Of a stretch of DNA of 9,893 nt, positions 1 through 6,499 are shown piece after piece (within the stretch, counting starts at the first letter, position 1; the number at the start of each line of letters is the position of its first letter). The notes under the pieces are model-generated. The model had not been told where the DNA came from. It saw nothing but the letters and a program-made list of their open reading frames with translations, and did not search any database. Position numbers and translations under genes: made by a program. The DNA is from DASXTS01 sp036505275 (lineage in GTDB: Bacteria; Actinomycetota; Actinomycetes; Mycobacteriales; Pseudonocardiaceae). The stretch spans positions 1 through 9,893 of the forward strand of contig DASXTS010000227.1 of assembly GCA_036505275.1 (NCBI GenBank), read 5' to 3'.

Positions 1-404
1 TACCGCAGGTGTTGGGTGGTGATGCGCAGCTTGTCCGGATCGTGGGTGCTGGCCACGTCCACCAAGGTTTGCTCGGAGGCGGCGACCTGCTCGGTGCCGA
101 CCTGCCGGGCGGTGCGGGCGATCACCGCGACATGGGCTTGCGAGATCCGCCCGGCGGCGAAGGCCTGATCCACCACGGGCAGTGAGCGCACCTGCCGGGC
201 GATGCCGACCAGTTGGGAGGCGTCGCGTGGGTGCATCCGCAGCTCGTACCGTAGCCAGGTTTGGGTGGAGCGGTACGCGTCGAGTTCGTAGCCTTGGGCG
301 GTGTCGAATTCGCCGACGCAGTGGATGAGTTCGGCTTGCAGTTGAGCGATCTGCTGATGTAGCTCGCGCATTCGCTCGCCGAGCTGCCGAACTCCGCCGG
401 TCAT
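1..404 (-). CDS. DUF222 / 13E12 repeat family protein, N-terminal part, cut by window edge
   Basis: Reading the minus strand from an ATG at 404 gives 134 codons open to the edge without a stop, so the C-terminus lies outside the window. The visible protein begins MTGGVRQLGERMRELHQQ. It continues with a helical segment, then a 'YRSTQTWLRYELRM' stretch, then 'LPVVDQAFAAGRISQAHVAV', the pattern of the DUF222 domain. Proteins of this family, also called 13E12 repeat proteins, are abundant in actinomycetes and usually carry a C-terminal HNH nuclease motif, which would be in the missing part. Their cellular role is not established, though they are often multicopy. No Shine-Dalgarno sequence precedes the ATG. 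A TAGCAT hexamer lies 7 nt upstream, suggesting a leaderless mRNA. Family assignment is confident; nuclease activity is inference. Confidence 0.85.
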   Translation of the reverse strand, partial: MTGGVRQLGERMRELHQQIAQLQAELIHCVGEFDTAQGYELDAYRSTQTWLRYELRMHPRDASQLVGIARQVRSLPVVDQAFAAGRISQAHVAVIARTARQVGTEQVAASEQTLVDVASTHDPDKLRITTQHLR

Positions 405-411
405 GCTGCTA

Positions 412-417
412 ATGCTA
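412..417 (-). promoter_or_regulatory. Candidate -10 box for a leaderless DUF222 transcript
   Basis: On the minus strand TAGCAT (TANNNT type) is separated by 7 nt from the ATG at 404, and no purine-rich ribosome binding site lies between. This is the geometry of an actinobacterial leaderless promoter. No good -35 box is visible upstream. Confidence 0.35.
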
Positions 418-522
418 CAGCGGTGCACCGACAGTCTCGGGTTGTGCGCCGTGTGTGGGAGTACTTGCGTTGGAAACTGTGGCCGGCGGTGGCGAGAGGC
501 GCACGCTGCTAGGTGCTGCCGC

Positions 523-547
523 GTCGACGCCCTCCACGGGCGTCAAC
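523..547. repeat. Strong inverted repeat / hairpin
   Basis: GACGCCC (526-532), loop TCCAC, GGGCGTC (538-544) form a perfect 7-bp stem. Adding 523-525 and 545-547 gives 9 of 10 pairs. There is no following U-run on either strand. It lies upstream of the DUF222 gene and downstream of no identified gene, so its role as terminator, operator or element end is open. Confidence 0.6.
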
Positions 548-742
548 TTGCCACCGGATGAAAGAACCACGTGAGTAGGGCGCGTCCCCGGCTCAACGTC
601 CCCGACCAAACCCCGGAAACCGCCGGTCAAACACCGAGACCGGAACCCCACTCCCGTCCCAAGCCAATCTTTGAACGCAAGCTTGCGGGCTCGACGTGCT
701 CAGCCGTGGCGTGGCGACGGATTGATGAGGGGATCCCGGGTG

Positions 743-826
743 GCGGTCCAAGGTGATCGCCGGAACTGTCGAGTCAGATTGCATCGCCTGCAACGCCAGC
801 CGACAGTCACGGCGATCAAGGGCCGC
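743..826. repeat. Long symmetric inverted repeat, candidate structured RNA or element
   Basis: Arms 754-771 and 801-818 pair at 16 of 18 positions: 9 bp, a 2x2 mismatch, then 7 bp. Inside, two equal 7-nt internal-loop strands (772-778, 794-800) lead to a perfect inner stem TTGCA (779-783) / TGCAA (789-793) with loop TCGCC. Outer and inner stems share the same centre at 786. Outside, 743-749 and 820-826 add 7 more pairs including one G-U, after an asymmetric bulge of 4 nt versus 1 nt. About 28 pairs form in 84 nt. No coding gene covers it. No known RNA family was recognised. It could be a non-coding RNA, a recombination or replication hairpin, or a remnant of an inverted duplication. Confidence 0.6.
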
Positions 827-958
827 GGGCAGGCCGGTCAGCGATCGGCGCCACGGCTCCGGACCGGGCTCAGGACCTGCCGCTGCCGCGACAGCGGCCG
901 CCACCCCCTTCGCCAAACTCCTGGTCACTCAACCAGCCAGCCTGCCTCTCGTCCTGGA

Positions 959-974
959 CGTGGCACCGGCCACG
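959..974. repeat. Short perfect hairpin
   Basis: CGTGGC, loop ACCG, GCCACG: a perfect 6-bp stem with a tetraloop, followed by AAAGAA on the plus strand. A second small hairpin, CTGGT-N6-ACCAG, lies just upstream at 921-936. Neither has a U-run, so neither is called a terminator. Confidence 0.4.
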
Positions 975-1102
975 AAAGAACCTCAAGCGCGACACGCGAA
1001 CTACCGGAGCAAGTGAGGATGTCCGAGACGATGTGCTACGGCAACGTCTGATGTGAACCGGTCATGTTCCGTCCGGGTCGTCCTGGCCATGGTCACTGGC
1101 GG

Positions 1103-1113
1103 GACACTGTGTC
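1103..1113. promoter_or_regulatory. GACAC-T-GTGTC palindrome upstream of antiporter, possible operator
   Basis: An 11-base odd palindrome sits 21 nt before the antiporter ATG, close to where the 5' end of its mRNA would be expected. Short palindromes occur by chance in GC-rich DNA, so this is only a candidate regulator site. Confidence 0.25.
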
Positions 1114-1120
1114 GGGCTGC

Positions 1121-1126
1121 GAGGGG
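1121..1126 (+). promoter_or_regulatory. Ribosome binding site GAGGGG that selects the antiporter start
   Basis: In-frame GTG codons at 1126 and 1129 overlap or abut this purine run and would leave no spacing. The ATG at 1135 is 8 nt away, which is ideal, so 1135 is the preferred start. Confidence 0.6.
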
Positions 1127-1134
1127 TGGTGACG

Positions 1135-2730
1135 ATGCAGAAGGAGTCCGTGCTGCAGGTCCTGGTCCTGCTGGGCATCTCCGTGGTGGTCCTGGTGCCG
1201 CTCGCGCGCCGGCTGGGCGTCGCCGCGCCGGTGGTGCTGCTGGTTGGTGGTGTCCCGCTGGCTTTTGTGCCGTGGCTGGCGCATGTGCGGCTGCCGTCGG
1301 AGGTCGTGCTGCTGATCTTCCTGCCGATGCTGCTGTACTGGGAGTGTTTCAACACCTCGCTGCGCGAGATCAGGGCGAACCTGCGCGTGGTCATGCTGAA
1401 TTCGGTCTTTCTCGTGCTGGCCACCGCCGGCGCTGTCGCGGTGGCAGCGCACGCGATGGGGCTGAGTTGGCCGGTGGCCTGGGTGTTGGGTGCGGTGGTC
1501 GCCCCGACGGATGCCACCGCGGTGGCCGCCGTCGTTCGTCGGATGCCGCGCAGGCAGATCACGATCTTGCGGGCGGAGAGCCTGATCAACGACGGCACTG
1601 CGCTGGTGCTGTTCGCGATCGCGGTGGAGGTGGCCAGCCGCGGCGAGCCGTTCGGCTGGCCGCAGGCGATCGGCGCGTTCGTGTTGTCCTACCTCGGCGG
1701 GGCCACGGCGGGGTTGGTGGTGGCGTGGCTGACGGTCCGCGCCCGGGCGCTCATGCGTGATCCGCTGCTGGAGAACATGGTCAACGTGCTCGCGCCGTTT
1801 GCCGCGTTCCTGCTCGCCGAACAGATCCACGCCTCGGGCGTGCTCGCCGTGGTGGTGTGCGGCCTGGCCCTGAGCCAGATCAACCCGAGAGTGATGCCGG
1901 CCAGGACCAGGGTGCCGATTCGCGCGTTCCTGCAGCTCACCGCGTTCATGCTGAACGGTGCGCTGTTCGTGCTGATCGGGCTGCAGCTGCGCGGCGCGGT
2001 CGAGGACCTGGTGTCCTACTCGCTGGCGGCCGCGGTCGCCCAGGCGCTGCTGATCAGCGCTGTGGTGATCGGCACGCGGCTGCTGTGGAGCTACACCACG
2101 CCGTACGTGGTCAGGGCGGTCGACCGGCGACCACAGCAGCGCCTGCGTCGGATCGGCGCCCGGCAACGGCTGCCGGTGGCGTGGGCCGGCTTCCGAGGTG
2201 GCGTGTCGCTGGCCGCTGCGCTCGCCGTGCCAGCCGCCATGCCCGGGCGCGACCTGATCGTCATCGTGACTTTCGGGGTGATCCTGGTGACCACTGTGGT
2301 CCAGGGCCTGACGCTGCCCGCCGTGCTGCGCTGGAGCCGGCTGCCCGAGGACGGCAGCGAGCTGGACGAACAGCGGATGGCCGAGCGCGCCATGGCCGAG
2401 GCCGCGCTGGCGGCGCTGCCGACGGAGGCCGCCCGGCTCGGGGTGTCCGACGAGGTTGTCGAGCGTATGCAGAGCGAGCTCGAGCAACGCCTGGCCGAGC
2501 TCGACAGCGCTGACACGTCGGCCCGTGGAGCCAGCTCGCTGGAACCGGAGGACCGCTCCCCGCGCATCCAACAAAAGCTGCTGCACAAGGCACTGCTTGC
2601 CGAGAAACGGGCCACGCTGGTGCGGCTGCGGGACACCCGGCTCATCGACGACATCGTGCTGCGCCGCTTGCAGGCCCGCCTCGACGCGGAGGAAATGCGA
2701 TACGCAGCATGGAAGACCGAGTCGGACTGA
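1135..2730 (+). CDS. Na+/H+ antiporter, CPA1 family
   Basis: A 531-residue integral membrane protein expected to exchange Na+ (or K+) for H+ across the cytoplasmic membrane, supporting pH and sodium homeostasis. Hydrophobic helices fill about residues 5-400. The CPA1 signatures are clear: APTDATAVAAVVRR around residue 123 with the ion-site Asp at about 126, ESLINDGTALVLF from 148 with an Asn-Asp pair at 152-153, and an AGFRGGVSLAAAL segment near 351-362 containing the conserved Arg. After about residue 400 comes a charged, helical cytoplasmic tail of some 130 residues, as in the YjcE-like bacterial group. Length fits the family. The ATG at 1135 is chosen because GAGGGG lies 8 nt upstream; in-frame GTGs at 1126 and 1129 are alternatives. 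It appears monocistronic, with a possible terminator before the next gene. The transported cation cannot be read from sequence. Confidence 0.93.
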   Translation: MQKESVLQVLVLLGISVVVLVPLARRLGVAAPVVLLVGGVPLAFVPWLAHVRLPSEVVLLIFLPMLLYWECFNTSLREIRANLRVVMLNSVFLVLATAGAVAVAAHAMGLSWPVAWVLGAVVAPTDATAVAAVVRRMPRRQITILRAESLINDGTALVLFAIAVEVASRGEPFGWPQAIGAFVLSYLGGATAGLVVAWLTVRARALMRDPLLENMVNVLAPFAAFLLAEQIHASGVLAVVVCGLALSQINPRVMPARTRVPIRAFLQLTAFMLNGALFVLIGLQLRGAVEDLVSYSLAAAVAQALLISAVVIGTRLLWSYTTPYVVRAVDRRPQQRLRRIGARQRLPVAWAGFRGGVSLAAALAVPAAMPGRDLIVIVTFGVILVTTVVQGLTLPAVLRWSRLPEDGSELDEQRMAERAMAEAALAALPTEAARLGVSDEVVERMQSELEQRLAELDSADTSARGASSLEPEDRSPRIQQKLLHKALLAEKRATLVRLRDTRLIDDIVLRRLQARLDAEEMRYAAWKTESD

Positions 2731-2754
2731 CCGGCTACTCGCCAGTCCATGGTC

Positions 2755-2779
2755 AATCCCAGCGGGCGGATCTGGGTTT
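2755..2779 (+). terminator. Possible hairpin terminator after antiporter
   Basis: AATCCCAG (2755-2762) and CTGGGTTT (2772-2779) pair at 7 of 8 positions around a 9-nt loop, 24 nt after the antiporter stop. Only three Ts end the stem, so termination would be weak. The right arm overlaps the -35 box of the next promoter, so a role as operator for the exporter is equally possible. Confidence 0.4.
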
Positions 2780-2806
2780 GACTTGCCAACCTAGCTATGT
2801 CAGGCT
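2778..2806 (+). promoter_or_regulatory. Sigma70-type promoter of the MFS exporter operon
   Basis: TTGACT (2778-2783) and CAGGCT (2801-2806) are separated by exactly 17 nt. The GTG start at 2813 follows the -10 box by 6 nt, so transcription should begin at or next to the start codon (leaderless mRNA). Confidence 0.55.
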
Positions 2807-2812
2807 GCGTTC

Positions 2813-4378
2813 GTGAGACGAACTGAGGGTGCCGTCGTCGGTGCTGTTCTTGGTGCGGTCGCGCTGGCCCCGTTCGTGGTGTTCGCTGCCTTCCCACTGC
2901 CCATCCCGGCGCTGCCGGCGATCAGCCGTGACCTCGGCGTCGGCATCGGGGACCTGCAGCTACTGGTCAGCGGCTATGCGCTCGGGCTGGGCGCGCTGCT
3001 GCTCACGGGTGGGGTTCTTGCGGACCGCTACGGCGCGTCGCGGGTGTGGATCGGTTCGATGCTCGGCTACACGGCGCTGTCTGCGGTGTGCGCGCTCGCC
3101 GGCTCGGCGCCGCTGCTGGTGGGGGCGCGGATCGGTCAGGGCGCGGCCGGCGCCGGGCTGCTGGCCAGCTCGCTGGCCCTGGTGGCGACGGGATTGCCGC
3201 CGCGCCGGCGTCCCTCGGCGATGGCCGTGTGGGGTGCCGCCATCGGCGCGGGCCTCGCGGTCGGCCCGCTCGGCGGCGGGCTGTCGTTGGAAACCGGGCG
3301 CTGGCGGCCGGCGTTCGTCGCGCTTGCCGTGGTCGCCGGCCTGGCGGCCGCCGCGGGTGCCGTGCTGCTGCCCGCCGGGGCGCCAACCCGCCGGTCGCGG
3401 TTCGACGTGCTGGGCGCGGTCACCCTGGCCGGCGGGCTGGGCGCGCTGATCCTGGCGATCAGCTGGGCCGGCGCCGGCCGGTGGACGTCGACCCGGGTGC
3501 TGGCCGGACTGGGTACCGCCGCGGTCCTGCTCACGGCTTTCGCGATCAGCCAGCGGAGCCGGCAGCGACGGCCGATGCGCGCCGATCCCCTGGTAGACCT
3601 GCGCATCCTGGGCAACCGCGGCTATCTCGGCGGCCTTGTCGCCGGGCTGGCGCTGGCGCTGTCCGCGCTGTCGATGATGGTGCTGCTCGGCCCCTACGTG
3701 CAGGTGGTGCTGGGTGCGTCTGCCCTGGACGTTGCGGTGTGGTACCTGCCGTTCTCCGGGCTGGCGTTCCTGGTGGCGCTGCAGGCCGCGAGACTGGGCA
3801 CCGTGGTCTCCCTGCGTGGCCGGCTGGTCGGCGGCCTGCTGCTGTGCGCGCTCGGGCTGCTGGCGCTGCTGCCGATCAGCCCCGGCTGGTCCTGGCCCGC
3901 GCTGCTGCCGGGCATGATCCTGCTCGGCCTTGGCGTGGGGCTGGCCAACCCGGCGCTCGGTGCCGCGGCCGTCGGTGGGATACCGGCGCACCGCAGCGGA
4001 ATGGCCGCCGGCGCGGCGAACACCGCCCGGCAGTTCGGCAACGCGCTGGGCATCATGGCGCTCGGCGCGGTGCTGCAGGCCGCGGCCTTCGGCTCGGCCC
4101 GTGCCGGTGTCGCCGCTGCCGCCGGTGGCACCGAGACCCCCGGCCTGCTCGACCGGCTCGCCGCCGGCGACCTGCCGAGCGCGCTGGCCACCGGCGCGGA
4201 CCCGGCCACCGTCGTACAGCTATACGGCGCGGCGCAGACCCACGGCATCCGGCTGACCATCGCCGTCGCCGCCGGCCTCGCGCTGCTCGGCGCCGCTGGC
4301 ACCGCCATCCTCACCCGACCCGGCCGCGCGGCTCCCCTGCCGCGCACGGCCCGACCCCTCGTCAGGAGCACGCCATGA
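2813..4378 (+). CDS. MFS transporter, DHA2 (14-helix, EmrB/QacA-like) drug exporter
   Basis: A 521-residue, very hydrophobic protein expected to export a small organic compound from the cytoplasm using the proton gradient. Motif A is present as GGVLADRYGASR (residues 66-77), the loop between helices 2 and 3. The motif B Arg is in ARIGQGAAGAG (Arg106). The antiporter motif C is seen as a Gly-rich stretch at 141-156 containing VGPLGGG. Length and the extra central helices (about 200-220 and 225-245) fit the DHA2 family rather than 12-helix transporters. The GTG at 2813 has no proper Shine-Dalgarno sequence but lies 6 nt after a -10 box. It overlaps the thioesterase start by ATGA, so the two are translationally coupled. 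The substrate is unknown; a link to thioester or acyl/aryl compounds is only suggested by the partner. Confidence 0.92.
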   Translation: MRRTEGAVVGAVLGAVALAPFVVFAAFPLPIPALPAISRDLGVGIGDLQLLVSGYALGLGALLLTGGVLADRYGASRVWIGSMLGYTALSAVCALAGSAPLLVGARIGQGAAGAGLLASSLALVATGLPPRRRPSAMAVWGAAIGAGLAVGPLGGGLSLETGRWRPAFVALAVVAGLAAAAGAVLLPAGAPTRRSRFDVLGAVTLAGGLGALILAISWAGAGRWTSTRVLAGLGTAAVLLTAFAISQRSRQRRPMRADPLVDLRILGNRGYLGGLVAGLALALSALSMMVLLGPYVQVVLGASALDVAVWYLPFSGLAFLVALQAARLGTVVSLRGRLVGGLLLCALGLLALLPISPGWSWPALLPGMILLGLGVGLANPALGAAAVGGIPAHRSGMAAGAANTARQFGNALGIMALGAVLQAAAFGSARAGVAAAAGGTETPGLLDRLAAGDLPSALATGADPATVVQLYGAAQTHGIRLTIAVAAGLALLGAAGTAILTRPGRAAPLPRTARPLVRSTP

Positions 4379-4803
4379 CCGCCACCACGCCCGACCTGAA
4401 GGACCTGAAGTTCCTCAACCTCGCACCCGGGGACTTCGCGCGCTCGCTCGGGCTGCGCATCACCGAGGCCACCGGCACGCTGGTCCGTGGCGAGCTGGAC
4501 GCCACCGCGGAACATCACACTCCGTGGGGGATCGTGCACGGCGGCGTCTACAGCACCGCCATCGAGTCCGCCACCAGCATCGGGGCCAGCATCGCGGTGC
4601 ACGACCAGGGTCGCTTCGCCGTCGGCCTGGACAACCTGACCGACTTCGTTCGCGCACACCGCACCGGACGGCTGCACCTCCTCGCCCAGGCCGTGCACCA
4701 GGGACGGACCGGCCAGCTCTGGACCGCCGAAATCACCAACGACGACGGCAAGACGGTTGCCCGCGGTCGGGTCCGCCTGCAGAACGTCGACCTCCCGAAC
4801 TGA
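4375..4803 (+). CDS. PaaI-like hotdog-fold thioesterase
   Basis: A 142-residue protein of the PaaI/EntH thioesterase family, predicted to hydrolyse an acyl- or aryl-CoA (or carrier-bound) thioester in the cytoplasm, usually as a tetramer. The family signature is visible: WGIVHGGVYSTAIESATS at about 51-68, with the His-Gly-Gly motif at 55-57 and a Glu at 64 in the position of the family's catalytic acid. A DNLTDFVRAH stretch (86-95) and an Ala/Arg-rich last strand (about 126-136) follow. The ATG lies 6 nt after AGGAG (4364-4368) and overlaps the exporter stop codon as ATGA, so expression is tied to the exporter. This hints at hydrolysis and export of one compound class, or at detoxification. 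The substrate is not deducible from sequence. Confidence 0.9.
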   Translation: MTATTPDLKDLKFLNLAPGDFARSLGLRITEATGTLVRGELDATAEHHTPWGIVHGGVYSTAIESATSIGASIAVHDQGRFAVGLDNLTDFVRAHRTGRLHLLAQAVHQGRTGQLWTAEITNDDGKTVARGRVRLQNVDLPN

Positions 4804-4860
4804 TCCAGCCCGACCCGACATTCCGTTATCACCGGACACGCGTGGTGTGAGGATGAACGG

Positions 4861-5118
4861 GTGGACACGGCTGCGGACGCGCTGGCCGAGGTGCTGGCGG
4901 CGGCCGGTGCAATGGACAACGCGCGGTGCCTCGCCGTGCTGGGGCAGGCCTTGATCAGGTCCGGCGTGGTGGGACACCCCGGGCCCGTCGACACGTCGCA
5001 CACGATCCACTTAAATCGCCTCGTGCGGCCCCGCCCGGCAAGCCGTCCACCGATCGCCACCGACCTTTGGAGCCGTCGTGACCGTCACCGACCCGACCTT
5101 CTACCGCACCCCCCGTGA
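4861..5118 (+). CDS. Doubtful small ORF, possibly a decayed gene remnant
   Basis: A GTG start with AGGA (4850-4853) 7 nt upstream opens an 85-codon frame. The first 50 or so residues (starting MDTAADALAEVLAAAGAMDN) look like a helical protein and have high-GC third positions. Beyond about 5005 the frame holds a rare TTA codon and turns Arg/Pro-rich, and its end overlaps the next gene by 41 bases. It also runs through the likely SBP56 promoter. No family was recognised. It may be a short real protein, a gene truncated at its 3' end, or chance. Confidence 0.25.
   Translation: MDTAADALAEVLAAAGAMDNARCLAVLGQALIRSGVVGHPGPVDTSHTIHLNRLVRPRPASRPPIATDLWSRRDRHRPDLLPHPP
4988..5016 (+). promoter_or_regulatory. 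Candidate promoter for the SBP56 gene
   Basis: TCGACA (4988-4993) and TTAAAT (5011-5016) are spaced by exactly 17 nt. They match the TTGACA/TATAAT consensus at 5/6 and 4/6 positions. TTAAAT is a conspicuous AT-rich patch in this GC-rich DNA. Transcription would start near 5023, giving a leader of about 55 nt. Confidence 0.45.
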
Positions 5119-6499
5119 GGCCGCCGCCGCCCCGGCGGAGAAACTTGCCTACGTCGTGGCCTTCGACCGTGCCGGGCTGCGCCCTGACGCCCTGACGGTG
5201 CTCGACGCCGATCCGTCCTCAGCCAGCTACGGCACGATCGTGGGCTGGGCCGACCTGCCCACCAGGGGCGACGAGCTGCACCATTTCGGCTGGAACGCCT
5301 GCTCGTCTGCGCTGCTGCACGGCCACCATCACGGCGGCCACGACCATGGGGTCGAGGGTTTGCAGCGGCGGTACCTGCTGCTTCCCGGGCTGCGCAGCTC
5401 CAACATCCATGTCTACGACACCCAGCCGGACCCGGCCAACCCCACGTTCGTCAAGACGATCACCGCCGACGAGCTTGGTCGACAGGCGGGCTACTCCCGC
5501 CCGCACACGTTGCACTGTGGTCCGGACGGCATCTTCGTGTCCTGCCTGGGCGGGGCGAACGGCAACGACGGGCCGGGCGGGATTGCGCTGCTCGACCACA
5601 GCACGTTCGAGGTGCTGCGGGCCTGGGAGACCGAGCGGGGACCGCAGTACCTGGCCTACGACGCCTGGTGGCACCTGCAGCACAACACCCTGATCACCAG
5701 CGAGTGGGGTACCCCGTCCATGATCGAGGGCGGGATCAACCCTGAGTTGCTGCTCGGCAACAAGTACGGCCACCAGCTGCACTTCTGGGACCTGGCCAAG
5801 GGCGTGCACCAGCAGGCGATCGACCTTGGCGCCGAGCACCAGATGGTGCTCGAACTGCGCCCGGCGCACGACCCCGAAGCGAGCTGGGGCTTCGTCGGCG
5901 TGGTCGTCTCCACGGCCGACCTGTCCGCATCGGTCTGGCGCTGGTTCCGCGACGGCGACCGATGGGCCGCCGACAAGGTCATCACGATCCCGGCGGAGCC
6001 GGCCGACGAGGACGACCTGCCGCCGGCGCTCAAGCCGTTCAAGGCCGTACCGCCGCTGGTCAGCGACATCAACCTCTCGGTAGACGACAAGCGGTTGTAC
6101 GTCTCCTGCTGGGGCACCGGTGAGCTCAAGCAGTACGACGTGTCCGATCCGGCGGCACCGAAAGAGGTCGGATCGGTGCATCTGGGTGGCATCGTGCGCC
6201 GGGCCGCGCATCCGGCCGCGCCCGACGAGCGGCTGGCCGGTGGCCCGCAGATGGTGGAGGTCAGCCGGGACGGGCGGCGGGTGTACGTGACGAACTCGCT
6301 GTACGGGTCGTGGGACGACCAGTTCTTTCCGGCGGGCGTGGGCGCCTGGGCGGCCAAGTTGGACGCCGACCCGGACGGTGGCCTGAGCGTCGACGAGCGG
6401 TTCTTCCCGCACGGCGAAGACTTCCGGGGCCTGCGCGTCCACCAGGTGCGGCTGCAAGGCGGCGACGCGTCCTCCGACTCGTACTGCTACCGCTCATAG
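5078..6499 (+). CDS. Selenium-binding protein 56 (SBP56) family, methanethiol oxidase-like
   Basis: A 473-residue cytoplasmic beta-propeller protein of the SBP56/SELENBP1 family. Characterised members (human SELENBP1, Hyphomicrobium MtoX) are copper-dependent methanethiol oxidases yielding formaldehyde, H2S and H2O2. Family blocks occur in order: DELHHFGWNACSS (65-77), RPHTLHC (141-147), a Thr-Ser-Glu-Trp block (207-210), LAGGPQM (386-392), NSLYGSWDDQF (406-416), and a C-terminal VHQVRLQGGD (454-463). His68, His69, His143 and His455 are candidate copper ligands. Odd points: CSSC of the human protein is CSSA here, the C-terminal GGDCSSD is GGDASSD, and a His-rich loop fills 81-91. There is no signal peptide. 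The GTG start has GGAG 5 nt upstream and a candidate promoter further up. The stop lies in the first copy of a 13-bp tandem repeat. The in vivo substrate is uncertain. Confidence 0.93.
   Translation: MTVTDPTFYRTPREAAAAPAEKLAYVVAFDRAGLRPDALTVLDADPSSASYGTIVGWADLPTRGDELHHFGWNACSSALLHGHHHGGHDHGVEGLQRRYLLLPGLRSSNIHVYDTQPDPANPTFVKTITADELGRQAGYSRPHTLHCGPDGIFVSCLGGANGNDGPGGIALLDHSTFEVLRAWETERGPQYLAYDAWWHLQHNTLITSEWGTPSMIEGGINPELLLGNKYGHQLHFWDLAKGVHQQAIDLGAEHQMVLELRPAHDPEASWGFVGVVVSTADLSASVWRWFRDGDRWAADKVITIPAEPADEDDLPPALKPFKAVPPLVSDINLSVDDKRLYVSCWGTGELKQYDVSDPAAPKEVGSVHLGGIVRRAAHPAAPDERLAGGPQMVEVSRDGRRVYVTNSLYGSWDDQFFPAGVGAWAAKLDADPDGGLSVDERFFPHGEDFRGLRVHQVRLQGGDASSDSYCYRS

Larger units (their letters stand above)
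405..1134. other. Gene-free stretch between DUF222 gene and antiporter
   Basis: About 730 bases with no convincing gene. Open frames exist on both strands (for example 671-1051 + and 593-928 -), but their products are Arg/Pro/Ser-rich and low in hydrophobic residues. None has a good ribosome binding site or a recognisable domain. What the region does hold is inverted repeats: 523-547, 743-826, 921-936, 959-974, 1026-1049 and 1103-1113. It could be a decayed gene or mobile element, or a stretch of structured non-coding DNA. No transposase signature or target-site duplication was seen. Confidence 0.55.

Noticed and set aside
743..826. Calling the large hairpin an integron attC site or riboswitch
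   Set aside because: No GTTRRRY-type core sites at the ends, no integrase nearby, and no conserved riboswitch core recognised. Left as an unclassified structure.
593..928. Minus-strand ORF of 111 codons in the gene-free region as a transposase remnant
   Set aside because: No transposase motif, catalytic DDE pattern or flanking duplication could be identified.
753..1016. Plus-strand small ORF beginning MIAGTVESDCIACN
   Set aside because: The Cys pair briefly suggests a HIT-type protein, but no histidine triad follows. The start overlaps the big hairpin and codon composition is poor.
1093..2586. Long minus-strand open frame (497 codons) opposite the antiporter
   Set aside because: Its product is Gln/His/Arg/Pro-rich with no domain, and the plus strand encodes a clear antiporter. 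Long antisense frames are expected in high-GC DNA.
3046..4374. Plus-strand frame upstream of and continuous with the thioesterase, suggesting a longer fusion
   Set aside because: The upstream part is an Arg/Ala/Gly-rich out-of-frame reading of the MFS gene. The thioesterase has its own ATG and ribosome binding site at 4375.
4837..4844. CACGCGTG palindrome before the small ORF
   Set aside because: An 8-bp GC-rich palindrome is common by chance here and is not placed at a recognisable promoter.
3694..5010. Minus-strand open frame (438 codons) opposite the MFS and thioesterase genes
   Set aside because: It crosses two well-supported genes and their boundary, and shows no family motif.
5219..6457. 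Minus-strand open frame (412 codons) opposite SBP56
   Set aside because: It is entirely inside the SBP56 gene, whose motifs are unmistakable.
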